From the NCBI GenBank assembly GCA_017519885.1, contig JAFWRO010000021.1:81906-145905 (forward strand): 64,000 bases of DNA, given 5' to 3'. A model generated the notes under the pieces. It was not told the DNA's origin and ran no database searches. It saw only the letters and a program-made list of their open reading frames with translations. The stretch comes from Liminaster sp017519885. Lineage in GTDB: Bacteria; Bacteroidota; Bacteroidia; Bacteroidales; UBA3663. Within the stretch, counting starts at the first letter, position 1. The number at the start of each line of letters is the position of its first letter. Positions 51,255 through 61,642 of this stretch are shown here, piece by piece. The position numbers and the translations under genes were made by a program.

Positions 51255-54221
51255 ATGAACAAGACAGCTTACACCGTATTGCGCAGAATGCTTCCTCTCG
51301 TAGGAATGCTGCTGTGTTATGTTGCCGTTGGTCAGAATGTCACCGTACAAGGACGAGTCGTTGACCAGACTGGCGAAGCAATTCCTGGAGCCAACGTCTT
51401 GGTCAAGGGAACTACTAATGGAACCCTTACCGATGCTGATGGCAATTATTCTCTTACGGTTCCCAACAGGAACTCCACCCTCGTCTTCAGTTTTCTGGGC
51501 TATCAGACACAGGAACTCAGTGCCGATGGCCGATCGATGACTGTGACTATGCATGAAGACAGCCAGTTGCTCGACGACGTTGTCGTCATCGGCTATGGTC
51601 AGGTCAAGAAACGTGACGCTACGGGCTCCGTGCTTAGTGTCAAGGCCGAAGAACTCAACAAGGGTAGCATCGTTAGTGCTCAAGATGCTTTGATGGGCAA
51701 GGTGGCCGGTGTCAATGTTACGCCATCTTCAGGTGCCCCAGGTTCAGGCGCTACGATACGTGTGCGCGCTGGTTCCTCGCTCTCAGCTTCCAACGATCCG
51801 CTCATCGTTATCGATGGCGTGCCGGTCGATAATAGTTCGATCAACGGCTCAAGCAATATCATCGGTTCTATTAACCCCGCCGATATCGAGTCGTTCACTG
51901 TCCTTAAGGATGCCTCGTCAACGGCCATCTATGGTTCTCGAGCATCGAATGGCGTTATCATTATTACGACGAAGAAGGGTAAGATCGGTAGTTGCAAACC
52001 TGCTGTCAGCTATACCAACAACTTTACTATCAGCCAAGTCACCCGGACTCTTGATGTACTGGATGCCGCCGACTACAAGGCTGCATTTGCCAAGTACGCC
52101 AATGCACCCGCTGACTTCGCTCTCGGCAATGACGATGTTGACTATCAGAAGGAGATTTATCACAATGCGTTTGGTCAGGAGCACAACGTATCGGTTAGTG
52201 GCGCTGTCGGCAATATGCCCTATCGTGCTAGCGTGGGTTACACTAATCAAGACGGTATCATCAAGACCAATAATTACCAGCGTACCAGCGCTTCTGTGGG
52301 GCTTTCACCCCGTTTCCTTCAGGATCATCTCACTTTCGACATCAACGTCAAGGGATCTTATGAGGACAACAAGCCCGTGACCAGTAGTGTTGTAGGTGCA
52401 GCAATCGCAGCTGACCCTACTCGTCCTATCCATGCAACCTACCCCGGTGGCATTGGCTGTGGTTACTATACTTGGATGAATGGTGATGCACCTATGGCCA
52501 TAGCTCCCGACAATGCGTTGGCACTCCTCGAGCTTGATAATCGAGAGAACAAGGTGACCCGCTCAATCGGTAATATGGCAATCGACTACAAGATTCATGG
52601 TTTCGAGGATCTTCGATTTAACCTTAATCTTGGCTACGATGTGCTCAAGTCAACCTACGACCGCTCTGTTCCACAATTTGCTCCTCAGATGTACACCAGT
52701 AACCAGAAGGACGGTACCGGCCTCGAATATACCTCGAAGCAGAACAAGCGCAACACGTTGCTCGACTTCTATACCAACTATACCCACACATTTGCTTATG
52801 AGCAGCATCTCGACATAATGGTTGGCTACGGTTGGCAGCGTTTCTGGAAGAAATTCAACGATGAGAATCTCGACCCGAAGGGCGTGGAGTTGTCTTCACC
52901 TACCCATTCCGAGAGCGAATACTACCTTCTTTCTTGGTATGGCCGTCTGAACTATAGCTTCGCTGACCGTTATTTGCTCACTGCTACCTTCCGTGCCGAT
53001 GCCTCTTCGCGTTTCCGCAAGGAGAACCGTTGGGGTTACTTCCCCTCTGTCGCTTTGGCTTGGAAACTCAAGAATGAGGCCTTCCTCCGCGACGTCGAGG
53101 TAATCGACGACCTGAAGATCCGTCTGTCATACGGCCAGACCGGCCAGCAGGATATCGGCTCCGACTATCCCGCTCTATCCACCTATACCGCCTCCTACGA
53201 TGAGTCGCGCTACCGCTTCGGTAACACATGGTACACCACTTATCGTCCTGATGGCTACGATCCGAACATCAAGTGGGAGACCACTTCCACCTATAATATC
53301 GGTTTCGATTGGGCCGTCCTTGATAGCCGCCTCGGAGGTTCAGTCGATTACTACTTCCGTGAGACTAAGGATCTCTTGAACAACATCGCAGTGCCTGCAG
53401 GTGCCAACTTCACCAACGTAATCTACACCAACATCGGTTCAATGGAGAACAAGGGCCTTGAGATTGCATTCAACGCCGTACCTGTCAAGACGCGTGATTT
53501 CGAGTGGCGAATGGGTATCAACTTCACATGGAACGACAGCAAGATCACCAAGCTCAATACTATCGATACTGAGGACAATTACGTGAAGACTGGTAATGCC
53601 GGTGGAACAGGCAAGTATCTGCAGGTACAGATGGTCGATGAGACTCCTTATACCTTCTTCCTCTTGCGTCAGGCCTACAATGAGGATGGTTCGCCAAAGG
53701 ACGGTATTTATCTCACCGAAAGTGGCGAAGAGACCACCTCCGAGGAGGATGCCTTCAAATATGTTACAGGTCATAGCTCTCAGGCTCCTTGCTTTGCTGG
53801 TCTTAATATGAAGTTCCTCTATAAGGACTGGGATCTTGGCTTCAACGGACATGGCTCGTTCGGCAACTACGTCTTCAACTACGTCAAGGCCAGCGAATCG
53901 CTCGACGACCTCTACAGCTCTCAGGGCACATCGTCCAACATCCAGCACGAGACGCTCGAGACTGCATTTACCCAACAGCGTCTCTACACCGACTACTTCC
54001 TCGAGGATGCCTCGTTCTTCCGTCTCGACAACATTACGCTCGGCTATTCCTTCCGTCATCTTTGGAACAAGACCAGCTCGCTGCGTCTCTCTCTCGCCGT
54101 ACAAAACGTATTTACCATCACTGGTTACAGTGGTATGGATCCCGAAATCTATAATGGCATTGACAAGAATGTCTATCAACGTCCACGCGTATATATGTTC
54201 GGTATGTCACTCAATTTCTGA
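51255..54221 (+). CDS. SusC/RagA TonB-linked outer membrane transporter
   Basis: 988 residues. Signal peptide (VAVGQ), N-terminal carboxypeptidase-D-like domain (about 27-100, VTVQGRVVDQTGEAIPGANV), the LDDVVVIGYGQVKKRDATGSV TonB-box region, a plug (SAQDALMGKVAGVNV to KDASSTAIYGSRASNGVIIITTK) and a large barrel. It imports oligomers across the outer membrane with the SusD-like lipoprotein downstream. Substrate not read from sequence; the neighbouring histidine phosphatase suggests a phosphorylated ligand such as inositol phosphate. Confidence 0.95.
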   Translation: MNKTAYTVLRRMLPLVGMLLCYVAVGQNVTVQGRVVDQTGEAIPGANVLVKGTTNGTLTDADGNYSLTVPNRNSTLVFSFLGYQTQELSADGRSMTVTMHEDSQLLDDVVVIGYGQVKKRDATGSVLSVKAEELNKGSIVSAQDALMGKVAGVNVTPSSGAPGSGATIRVRAGSSLSASNDPLIVIDGVPVDNSSINGSSNIIGSINPADIESFTVLKDASSTAIYGSRASNGVIIITTKKGKIGSCKPAVSYTNNFTISQVTRTLDVLDAADYKAAFAKYANAPADFALGNDDVDYQKEIYHNAFGQEHNVSVSGAVGNMPYRASVGYTNQDGIIKTNNYQRTSASVGLSPRFLQDHLTFDINVKGSYEDNKPVTSSVVGAAIAADPTRPIHATYPGGIGCGYYTWMNGDAPMAIAPDNALALLELDNRENKVTRSIGNMAIDYKIHGFEDLRFNLNLGYDVLKSTYDRSVPQFAPQMYTSNQKDGTGLEYTSKQNKRNTLLDFYTNYTHTFAYEQHLDIMVGYGWQRFWKKFNDENLDPKGVELSSPTHSESEYYLLSWYGRLNYSFADRYLLTATFRADASSRFRKENRWGYFPSVALAWKLKNEAFLRDVEVIDDLKIRLSYGQTGQQDIGSDYPALSTYTASYDESRYRFGNTWYTTYRPDGYDPNIKWETTSTYNIGFDWAVLDSRLGGSVDYYFRETKDLLNNIAVPAGANFTNVIYTNIGSMENKGLEIAFNAVPVKTRDFEWRMGINFTWNDSKITKLNTIDTEDNYVKTGNAGGTGKYLQVQMVDETPYTFFLLRQAYNEDGSPKDGIYLTESGEETTSEEDAFKYVTGHSSQAPCFAGLNMKFLYKDWDLGFNGHGSFGNYVFNYVKASESLDDLYSSQGTSSNIQHETLETAFTQQRLYTDYFLEDASFFRLDNITLGYSFRHLWNKTSSLRLSLAVQNVFTITGYSGMDPEIYNGIDKNVYQRPRVYMFGMSLNF

Positions 54222-54256
54222 CCTTGGAATGTAAACATTGATAAATTTGAAACAAT

Positions 54257-55954
54257 ATGAAACGCTATATCAAACTCTTCTGTGTCGCCGTTTCGCTTCT
54301 CGTGACCACCTCCTGCACCAGCGATCTCGACACCCTTCCGCTCGATGACAACCAGCTCACGAGCAACGATGTATATGGTACCGTCAATGGTTATCGTGGC
54401 ATGTTGGCCAAGTGCTATGCTTCGCTTATCCAGACAGGTCAGAAAGGTGGGGATGGAGGCGATGGTGATGTCAATGGCATCGACGAAGGCTATTCCGGCT
54501 ACACCCGCTGCCTCTTCTATCTGCAGGTTGCCTCTACCGATGAAGTGCTCTTCCACGCAGGTGGCGGTCATGGTACCTTGTCCATGTATCAGATGAACTG
54601 GAACTCTTCGGTCAAGGTCATCAGCTATCCATACTATCGTCTCTATATGGCCATCAACTACTGCAACGAGTTCTTGCGTAACAGTACTGAAGCAAAACTA
54701 GAGGAGAATGGCGTCTATGACCAGCTTAAGAACGACTATCTTACCTATCGTGCCGAGGCTCGTCTCATCCGCGCCTATTGCTACAGCATGATTTGCGACC
54801 TCTACGGTTCAGCACCTTTCGTCGATGACAGTCAGGACCTCGGCGTCATTCCCGAGCAAAAGACGCGTCGCGAGCTTTTCGACTATGTCGTAAATGAGGT
54901 CAACGATCTGATGGGTGATCTTCCAGCAGCAGGTCAGAAGGAATATGGACGTGTAGATCAGGCTGCTGCATGGTTTCTTCTCGCTCGTCATTATCTTAAT
55001 GCCGAAGTCTGGACAGGCACCGCGCAGTACGACAAGGCTTATCAATATGCCAAGATGATCATCGACTCGGGAGCTTATCCTTTGGCCAGCGACTGGCGTC
55101 ACATTTTCCTAGCCGACAATGACACTTGTTCTGAAATAATCTGGGGCCTCGTTCAGGATGCCGACAATGCACAGGGTTCAGCAGGTACCAACTTCCTCAT
55201 CAAGGCGCTTGCTAATGGTGCTATGAATAATTGGTATGCTACTGGCATCGGCACACGAGGTTGGGGCAATGGTCGCGCCAAGGTATCGCTTGTCGATAAG
55301 TTCGACCTGCACGACCAAACCTTCGACCCCGACGATCCATGGGGTGATAACAAGTATGACAAGCGAGCACAATTCTTTGACAAGCTTGACGGACAGCAGA
55401 AGGAGACCTGGACAGAAGGCAAGGGCTTTGAAAAGACCTTTACCAAGGGTTACAGCATTATCAAATGGCGTAGCGTGAAGAAGGATCGTTCACAGGGTGC
55501 TGGCGACCCGGGAACCGTCTATTCCAGCATTGATTATCCGCTCTTCCGCACGGCCGATGCCTATTTGATGGCAGCCGAGGCCATCCTTCGTAATGGCGGT
55601 GGTTCGAAGGATGAGGCACTCCGTTACGTCAATGAGGTGCGTGAACGTGCCTATATGTCGGGCAAGTACGGTACAAGTGCCGTGAGTGGCGACATCACGT
55701 CCGATCAGCTCACTCTCGACTTTATTTGCGACGAGCGTGCCCGAGAGCTCTATACTGAAAATGTGCGTCGAACCGACCTCATCCGCTTCGGCAAATACAC
55801 CAAGGGTTACAACTGGGACTGGAAGGGCTCTGACGGCCAGGCGGGTAACTACAAAGGGCAGGATGTGGACGACAAGTACAAGCTCTTTCCGATTCCTCAA
55901 GATGAGTTCACTGTCAATCCCAACCTGACGCAGAATCCTGATTTCGCCAACTAA
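54257..55954 (+). CDS. SusD/RagB outer-surface lipoprotein
   Basis: 565 residues with lipoprotein signal (TTSC, Cys20). Helical N-terminal SusD part (YRAEARLIRAYCYSMICDLYG, TPR-like) and the C-terminal RagB block ending in LFPIPQDEFTVNPNLTQNPDF, the standard SusD end. It closes over the SusC pore and binds the substrate. Thirty-five bp after susC, the usual order. Confidence 0.95.
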   Translation: MKRYIKLFCVAVSLLVTTSCTSDLDTLPLDDNQLTSNDVYGTVNGYRGMLAKCYASLIQTGQKGGDGGDGDVNGIDEGYSGYTRCLFYLQVASTDEVLFHAGGGHGTLSMYQMNWNSSVKVISYPYYRLYMAINYCNEFLRNSTEAKLEENGVYDQLKNDYLTYRAEARLIRAYCYSMICDLYGSAPFVDDSQDLGVIPEQKTRRELFDYVVNEVNDLMGDLPAAGQKEYGRVDQAAAWFLLARHYLNAEVWTGTAQYDKAYQYAKMIIDSGAYPLASDWRHIFLADNDTCSEIIWGLVQDADNAQGSAGTNFLIKALANGAMNNWYATGIGTRGWGNGRAKVSLVDKFDLHDQTFDPDDPWGDNKYDKRAQFFDKLDGQQKETWTEGKGFEKTFTKGYSIIKWRSVKKDRSQGAGDPGTVYSSIDYPLFRTADAYLMAAEAILRNGGGSKDEALRYVNEVRERAYMSGKYGTSAVSGDITSDQLTLDFICDERARELYTENVRRTDLIRFGKYTKGYNWDWKGSDGQAGNYKGQDVDDKYKLFPIPQDEFTVNPNLTQNPDFAN

Positions 55955-55969
55955 TAAATAGCAACTATT

Positions 55970-57232
55970 GTGAGAACACTCATAATAACCCTCATATCCC
56001 TTCTCGTTGTTGGAGCTTCGGCACAAACCACTTTCGAGGAGGTAGCTGCCACACCTGAAAAAAGCGGTGGCGTCTATTATGCCTATCCGCTCGACTTCGC
56101 CCCACAGACACCCGCGCCCAAGGGTTACAAGCCTGTCTATATCAGTCATTATGGCCGTCATGGCTCACGTTATTTATTGAATGACCGTGATTACAAGTGG
56201 GTGATCGAACTTCTGCAGCAGGCCGCCGATGTGCGGGTACTCAGTTCTCTGGGTCACAGCGCTCTAGAACGCTTGCAGGAAGTGTGGAAGGAGGCTGAAT
56301 TCCATGGTGATGAGCTGGCACCATTGGGCGAACGGCAACATCGTGGCATTGCCGAACGTATGTTTGCCTCTTTCCCCGAAGTCTTCAAAGGCGATGCCCG
56401 CGTCTTTGCTCGCAGTACCACGTCAATGCGTTGTCGCAACTCGATGGATGCTTTCGTCGATCGTCTGCGTGAACTCAATCCCCGCTTGCAGATTCGCCAT
56501 GAGACTAAGCGAGTTTATATGAGTTATCTAAACTATCATTCTCCTGAACATATGTCGTTCAACGACGGACCATGGAAGGAACTCTACCGCAAGTTCCAAG
56601 CTGAGCACACCCATCCCGAACGGATGATGGAAGCGCTCTTTACCGACCCTACTTGGGTGCGTTGGAACGTCAACCCCGATGAATTGATGTGGGGCTTCTA
56701 TTGGATCGCTAGTGATATGCAGGACATGGAGTGCGACATTTCGTTCTACGACATCTTTACGCCTCAGGAACTGTTTGACTTATGGCAGTGCTTCAACTTC
56801 CGCTTTTATGCAGCGGATGCCGACTGGACCGACAATCATGGCCTGGCGCTCAGAAGTTGTCATCCCTTGCTTCGCAACATTTTGGAGTGTGCCGATGCGG
56901 CGCTTGATCCCAATAATGTCGATAGGGTAGTGGCTGATCTGCGTTTCGGACATGATGGCAATGTCATTCCGCTTTGTGCCCTACTGGGGCTGGATGGTTG
57001 CACAGCCTCGACGTCCGACCCAAATGACTTTTATAAAGTGTGGAGCGACTTCAAGGTGTCACCGATGGGTGCCAACATACAGTTGATTTTCTATCGCCGC
57101 AAGGGATCGGACGATGTGTTGGTGAAGTTCCTTCATAACGAACTCGAAACCTCGATTCCTGTTGTTACCGATTGTTTACCTTATTATCACTGGAATGACG
57201 TGCGTGCCTATTGGCTTTCGCTCCTTCAATAG
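55970..57232 (+). CDS. Histidine-acid phosphatase (MINPP/phytase-like)
   Basis: 420 residues with signal peptide (VGASAQ), start GTG at 55970. The catalytic RHGSR is at 63-67 (SHYGRHGSRY) and the proton-donor HD is in FGHDGNVIPL near residue 326. The family includes multiple inositol-polyphosphate phosphatases, known in gut Bacteroides as secreted phytate hydrolases. It is 15 bp after susD, so the SusCD pair may bring in its products. Other phosphomonoester substrates are possible. Confidence 0.85.
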   Translation: MRTLIITLISLLVVGASAQTTFEEVAATPEKSGGVYYAYPLDFAPQTPAPKGYKPVYISHYGRHGSRYLLNDRDYKWVIELLQQAADVRVLSSLGHSALERLQEVWKEAEFHGDELAPLGERQHRGIAERMFASFPEVFKGDARVFARSTTSMRCRNSMDAFVDRLRELNPRLQIRHETKRVYMSYLNYHSPEHMSFNDGPWKELYRKFQAEHTHPERMMEALFTDPTWVRWNVNPDELMWGFYWIASDMQDMECDISFYDIFTPQELFDLWQCFNFRFYAADADWTDNHGLALRSCHPLLRNILECADAALDPNNVDRVVADLRFGHDGNVIPLCALLGLDGCTASTSDPNDFYKVWSDFKVSPMGANIQLIFYRRKGSDDVLVKFLHNELETSIPVVTDCLPYYHWNDVRAYWLSLLQ

Positions 57233-57277
57233 TACAGCCTATAGGCCGTCAGTTTCTCATTTGTTTCGGTTTTTTCG

Positions 57278-57308
57278 GGCCTCGGACTGCAAATCCGGGG
57301 CCTTTTTT
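57278..57308 (+). terminator. Intrinsic terminator after the SusCD-phosphatase operon
   Basis: GGCCTCGGA, loop CTGCAAA, TCCGGGGCC (one T-G pair), then TTTTTT. Confidence 0.85.
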
Positions 57309-57327
57309 GAGAAAAATTGTAATTATA

Positions 57328-57360
57328 TTTGGACGATTCGAAAAATCTTGTTATATTTGC
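57328..57360 (+). promoter_or_regulatory. Promoter of fucI-fucP
   Basis: TTTG (57328-57331), exactly 20 bp, TATATTTGC (57352-57360); 66 nt before the fucI ATG. Confidence 0.88.
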
Positions 57361-57426
57361 CGCGATATAATAAGGGATTCCTTTGACTCCCTATACCCAT
57401 AACTTATAAACCACACTATCACTATC

Positions 57427-59259
57427 ATGAGCAACTATCCGAAAATCGGTATTCGTCCGACCATCGATGGACGACAGGGAGGCATCCGCGAAAGCCTCGA
57501 AGAGAAGACCATGGCCCTGGCACACGCTGTGGCCGACTTGATTAGTACAAACCTCCGCAACGGCGACGGCAGTCCTGTGGAGTGCGTTATCAGCGACACC
57601 ACCATCGGCCGTGTGGGCGAAAGTGCAGCCTGCGCCGAGAAGTTCGAGCGTGAAGGCGTCGGAGCAACCATCACCGTCACCAGTTGCTGGTGCTATGGTT
57701 CCGAAACCATGGACATGGATCCCACCCATCCAAAGGCCGTCTGGGGCTTCAATGGCACCGAACGTCCGGGTGCAGTCTATCTGGCTGCGGTCCTTGCAGC
57801 ACACGCTCAGAAGGGTCTGCCTGCCTATGGCATCTATGGCCACGATGTGCAGGACCTTCCCGACAACACTATCCCTGCCGATGTGGCTGAGAAGATTCTT
57901 CGTTTTGCCCGTGCAGCACAGGCGGTAGCCACCATGCGCGGCAAGTCTTATCTGAGCCTTGGCAACACCTGTATGGGCATTGCCGGTTCGATTGTCAACG
58001 CCGATTTCCTGCAGCAATATCTCGGTATGCGTACCGAGTATGTCTCGCTCGTCGAGATCCTGCGTCGTGTCGATTTCGGCATCTACGATCCCGAGGAGTT
58101 TGAGCGTGCCATGGCTTGGGTCGAGAAGTATTGCAAGCCAAACGAAGGACACGACTACAACGAGGATCGTCCTCTCTTCCCCGGTGTGCCTATGACCACC
58201 TACAACGGCAAGGGTAAGGGAAAGAATCGCGAAGAGAAGGATCAGGACTGGGAGTTCACCGTGAAGTGCATGATGATTATCCGCGACCTGATGGAGGGTT
58301 CCAGGAAATTGCTCGAGATGGGCTACAAGGAGGAGGCCATCGGTCACAATGCCATCGCTGCCGGTGTGCAGGGCCAGCGCCAGTGGACCGACTACAAGCC
58401 CAATTTCGACTTCCCTGAGTCGCTGATGTGCACCAGTTTCGACTGGAACGGCATCCGCGAGGCCAAGGTGCTTGCCACCGAGAATGACTTCCTCAACGGT
58501 ATGTCGATGCTCTTCGGCCATCTGCTCACCAACCGTGGCGTGATGTTCTCCGACATCCGCACCTATTGGAGTCCCGAGGCTGTGGAGCGCGTCAGCGGAA
58601 AGCGTCCCGAAGGTGGTGCAGCAGGAGGCTTCATCCACCTCATCAATTCGGGTGCTACGACGCTCGATGCCACGGGTGCCATGAGCGATGCAGAAGGCAA
58701 GCCCACCATGAAGGAACCTTGGAACATGACTTGTGAAGATGCCGAGGCTTGCCTCAAGGCTACCAGTTGGATGCCCGCCGATCGCGACTATTTCCGTGGA
58801 GGTGGCTACTCGTCGCACTTCCTTACCCGTGGTGGTATGCCGATGACCATGCTTCGAATCAATCTTGTTGCCGGCCTCGGTCCTGTGCTCCAGCTCGCCG
58901 AAGGATGGACCGTCGAGCTGGATCCCGAAGTCAACGATATCCTCGACAAGCGTACCGACCCAACTTGGCCAACTACTTGGTTCGCTCCACGTCTTGACCC
59001 GACGAAGGATGCCTTCAAGGATGTATATAGCGTGATGAACAATTGGGGCGCCAACCATGGAGCCATCTGCTACGGTCACGTCGGAGCCGACCTCATCACC
59101 CTTTGCGCAATGCTCCGCATCCCTGTCTGCATGCACAACGTCGCCGACAAGGACATCTTCCGTCCCGCCTGCTGGAATGCCTTCGGTATGGACAAGGAGG
59201 GCGCCGACTACCGCGCTTGCGCCAACTTCGGGCCTCTCTACAAAGTGAGCAAGAATTAA
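57427..59259 (+). CDS. fucI: L-fucose isomerase
   Basis: 610 residues, slightly longer than the usual 590. N-terminus PKIGIRPTIDGRQGGIRESLE, the middle TVTSCWCYGSETMDMDP, and Mn-binding TENDFLNGMSMLFGHLL match the FucI family. Converts L-fucose to L-fuculose. Probably the first enzyme of fucose use, with the permease 17 bp downstream. Some family members also act on D-arabinose. Confidence 0.95.
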   Translation: MSNYPKIGIRPTIDGRQGGIRESLEEKTMALAHAVADLISTNLRNGDGSPVECVISDTTIGRVGESAACAEKFEREGVGATITVTSCWCYGSETMDMDPTHPKAVWGFNGTERPGAVYLAAVLAAHAQKGLPAYGIYGHDVQDLPDNTIPADVAEKILRFARAAQAVATMRGKSYLSLGNTCMGIAGSIVNADFLQQYLGMRTEYVSLVEILRRVDFGIYDPEEFERAMAWVEKYCKPNEGHDYNEDRPLFPGVPMTTYNGKGKGKNREEKDQDWEFTVKCMMIIRDLMEGSRKLLEMGYKEEAIGHNAIAAGVQGQRQWTDYKPNFDFPESLMCTSFDWNGIREAKVLATENDFLNGMSMLFGHLLTNRGVMFSDIRTYWSPEAVERVSGKRPEGGAAGGFIHLINSGATTLDATGAMSDAEGKPTMKEPWNMTCEDAEACLKATSWMPADRDYFRGGGYSSHFLTRGGMPMTMLRINLVAGLGPVLQLAEGWTVELDPEVNDILDKRTDPTWPTTWFAPRLDPTKDAFKDVYSVMNNWGANHGAICYGHVGADLITLCAMLRIPVCMHNVADKDIFRPACWNAFGMDKEGADYRACANFGPLYKVSKN

Positions 59260-59276
59260 CTAAAAAAGAAAAGAAA

Positions 59277-60650
59277 ATGAAGCAAGAAAAGTCTGGAGGA
59301 ATCCTCCACTACGCTGGGAAGAACTTCTTGTTCCCCTTTATTCTCGTGACCAGTTGTTTTGCCCTCTGGGGCTTTGCCAACGATATCACCAACCCGATGG
59401 TGAAGGCCTTCTCGAAGATCTTCCGCATGTCGGTGACCGATGGCACGTTGGTACAGGTGGCCTTCTATGGAGGCTATTTCTGCATGGCTTTTCCTGCTGC
59501 TGCCTTTATCCGCAAATACTCCTACAAGGCAGGAATCATGCTTGGCTTGGCTCTCTATGCTACGGGAGCCTTGCTGTTCTTCCCTGCTCGTCAGATAGGT
59601 TTGTTTGCTCCATTCCTCATCGCTTACTTTATTCTCACCTGCGGCTTGTCGTTCCTTGAGACGTCGTGCAATCCGTACATCCTTACCATGGGTTCGCCCG
59701 AGACGGCCACGCGTCGTCTCAACATGGCGCAGGCGTTCAATCCCATCGGTTCGTTGTGCGGAATGTTTGTGGCAATGAATTTCATCCAGAATCGTCTCAA
59801 CCCCATGACCACGCAGGAACGTGCCACGCTGAATGATGCCGAGTTTGCGGCTTTGCGAGACTCCGACCTTGGTGTGCTCATCAAGCCCTATCTCATCATC
59901 GGTATCGTCATCCTTGTGATGCTCGTCATCTTTGCCATTTCGAAACTGCCCAAGAACGGTGAGACAGGCGAGAAGATGCATCCTCTTGCATCCATTCGCC
60001 GACTGCTTCATATCAAGCACTATCGCGAGGGTGTCATTGCACAGTTCTTCTATGTGGGTGTGCAGATCATGTGCTGGACGTTCATCATCCAGTATGGCAC
60101 ACGCATCTTGTTGCAGGAAGGCAACTACACGGGCTTGGAGCGTTTCATCGGAGGTCTGTTGGGTGCCGACATGAGTGGTGGTATGACTGAGCGCAATGCC
60201 GAAGTATTGAGCCAGGGTTACAACATCATGGCAATGATTGGCTTCTGCACCTCTCGATTCATCTGCACCTATCTGATGAAGTTCATCAATCCCGGTCAGC
60301 TGCTGAAGATCCTTGCCATTGTCGGCTTCATCTTTGTACTGGGTGTCATCGGCTTTGATTCGCGTATGGGACTCTATTGCCTCATTGGCGTTTCGCTCTG
60401 CATGAGCCTGATGTTCCCGACCATCTACGGCATTGCTCTCGAAGGTTTGGGCGACGATGCCAAGTTCGGTGCTGCCGGTCTCATCATGGCCATCCTGGGT
60501 GGTTCGGTACTTCCTCCTCTCCAGGCAAACATCATCGACATGGGCACCATTGGTGGCTACCCAGCTGTCAATCTCTCCTTCATCCTTCCTGCCTTCTGCT
60601 TCATCGTTGTGATGATCTATGGCCAGAGAAGCTATAACAGGACGAAATAA
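59277..60650 (+). CDS. fucP: L-fucose:H+ symporter FucP
   Basis: 457 residues with 12 transmembrane helices. FucP signatures: SCFALWGFANDITNPMVKAF (about 24-43) and FLETSCNPYILTMG with the ETSCNPY block. Chosen start MKQEKSGGILHY at 59277; the longer frame runs back through fucI. It brings in L-fucose with protons and pairs with FucI. Confidence 0.94.
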   Translation: MKQEKSGGILHYAGKNFLFPFILVTSCFALWGFANDITNPMVKAFSKIFRMSVTDGTLVQVAFYGGYFCMAFPAAAFIRKYSYKAGIMLGLALYATGALLFFPARQIGLFAPFLIAYFILTCGLSFLETSCNPYILTMGSPETATRRLNMAQAFNPIGSLCGMFVAMNFIQNRLNPMTTQERATLNDAEFAALRDSDLGVLIKPYLIIGIVILVMLVIFAISKLPKNGETGEKMHPLASIRRLLHIKHYREGVIAQFFYVGVQIMCWTFIIQYGTRILLQEGNYTGLERFIGGLLGADMSGGMTERNAEVLSQGYNIMAMIGFCTSRFICTYLMKFINPGQLLKILAIVGFIFVLGVIGFDSRMGLYCLIGVSLCMSLMFPTIYGIALEGLGDDAKFGAAGLIMAILGGSVLPPLQANIIDMGTIGGYPAVNLSFILPAFCFIVVMIYGQRSYNRTK

Positions 60651-60658
60651 GTTTTTCG

Positions 60659-61465
60659 CTACTCTCGGAACTCCGAGGGTGGAGCACCCAGATACTTTTG
60701 CACATAGCGGCTGAAATAGCTGGGGGAGGAGAAGCCATAGAGATCGGTCAGTTCGGTGAACGATAGCTTCTTGTCTCGCAGTTGGCGACTGATGTCAAGT
60801 ATTGTAAATCTGTTAATCCAGTAGTTGGCAGGGAACCCAGTCACTTTCTTGCACACCTCCGAAAGATATTTCGATGTGACGCAGAGTTTGTCGGCATAAT
60901 AACCAATCTCACGGTTCTGTCTGAAGTCGCCACGTTCGAGTAAAGCCATGAAGCGATCCATTAGGTCTGCATATTGCAATGTAATCTTCTCATTTCCATA
61001 CAGCGAAGCATGGAAGTCAAAGAAATCGATGATCATACATTGGATAGCATTGATCATGGCATCACGATGGAAGTTATGGGTCGAAAGGGCTAATCGCCGT
61101 TTGATATAATCAAAATCAAGTGCGCACACTTTCTGTTGATCCGGGGTGAGGTGCATAATCGGGTCATTGAACAAAGCTATCGACCCTTTCATCCCGTAAT
61201 TGGTTTGGGGTGTTGACACTTCGATGAACTCGGGCGTAACATATACTACATCCACTAGGAAGTCATTGCTCTCTTTGACTTCCTCCACAAGATCCCCTCG
61301 TCGGATGATAAGACATTCTCCGGCCGTCAGCCTATACACATTATTGTTATAAGTGAATTCACAGGAGCCCCTATGGCAATAGGCATGGCACAAATACTTG
61401 GCAAATTCTCCTTTGCCTATGTCGGCCAACGTGTTGGCAATTAGTATGTCTTTACGCTCGTTCAT
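60659..61465 (-). CDS. AraC-family transcriptional regulator
   Basis: 268 residues from MNERKDILIANTLADIG (61465). An N-terminal cupin-like ligand domain (about 30-110) is followed by the two-helix-turn-helix AraC domain (about 180-268, DKLCVTSKYLSEVCKKVTGFPANYWINR and DLYGFSSPSYFSRYVQKYLGAPPSEFR). Convergent with fucP and downstream of the iron alcohol dehydrogenase, so it may control fucose genes or its own neighbours. Confidence 0.9.
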   Translation of the reverse strand: MNERKDILIANTLADIGKGEFAKYLCHAYCHRGSCEFTYNNNVYRLTAGECLIIRRGDLVEEVKESNDFLVDVVYVTPEFIEVSTPQTNYGMKGSIALFNDPIMHLTPDQQKVCALDFDYIKRRLALSTHNFHRDAMINAIQCMIIDFFDFHASLYGNEKITLQYADLMDRFMALLERGDFRQNREIGYYADKLCVTSKYLSEVCKKVTGFPANYWINRFTILDISRQLRDKKLSFTELTDLYGFSSPSYFSRYVQKYLGAPPSEFRE

Positions 61466-61520
61466 AATGCAATTGGTTGTTCTGTAACTTCTCAAATAAA
61501 AGAAACCTTCATTTGACGTC

Positions 61521-61529
61521 GCAAATATA
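61521..61529 (-). promoter_or_regulatory. -7 element of the AraC gene promoter
   Basis: TATATTTGC on the minus strand, 56 nt before the start; the -33 area lies in the upstream terminator hairpin. Confidence 0.55.
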
Positions 61530-61530
61530 G

Positions 61531-61581
61531 AAAAATAATCTGAAAAAATCCATTCTTTGATGTTTTTTTCAGATTATTTTT
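61531..61581 (-). terminator. Terminator of the iron alcohol dehydrogenase gene
   Basis: AAAAATAATCTGAAAAAA and TTTTTTCAGATTATTTTT form an 18-bp perfect stem around a 15-nt loop. AT-rich, but with T runs on both strands. Confidence 0.7.
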
Positions 61582-61642
61582 TATTTTATGTTATTTTTTT
61601 AAGCAGAACAATCGATTTCATATCCATATCGGGAAGGACTCG

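Noticed and set aside
57391..59136. 581-codon minus-strand frame opposite fucI
   Set aside because: Antisense of a strongly codon-biased gene; FucI is clear on the plus strand and the opposite translation resembles no family.
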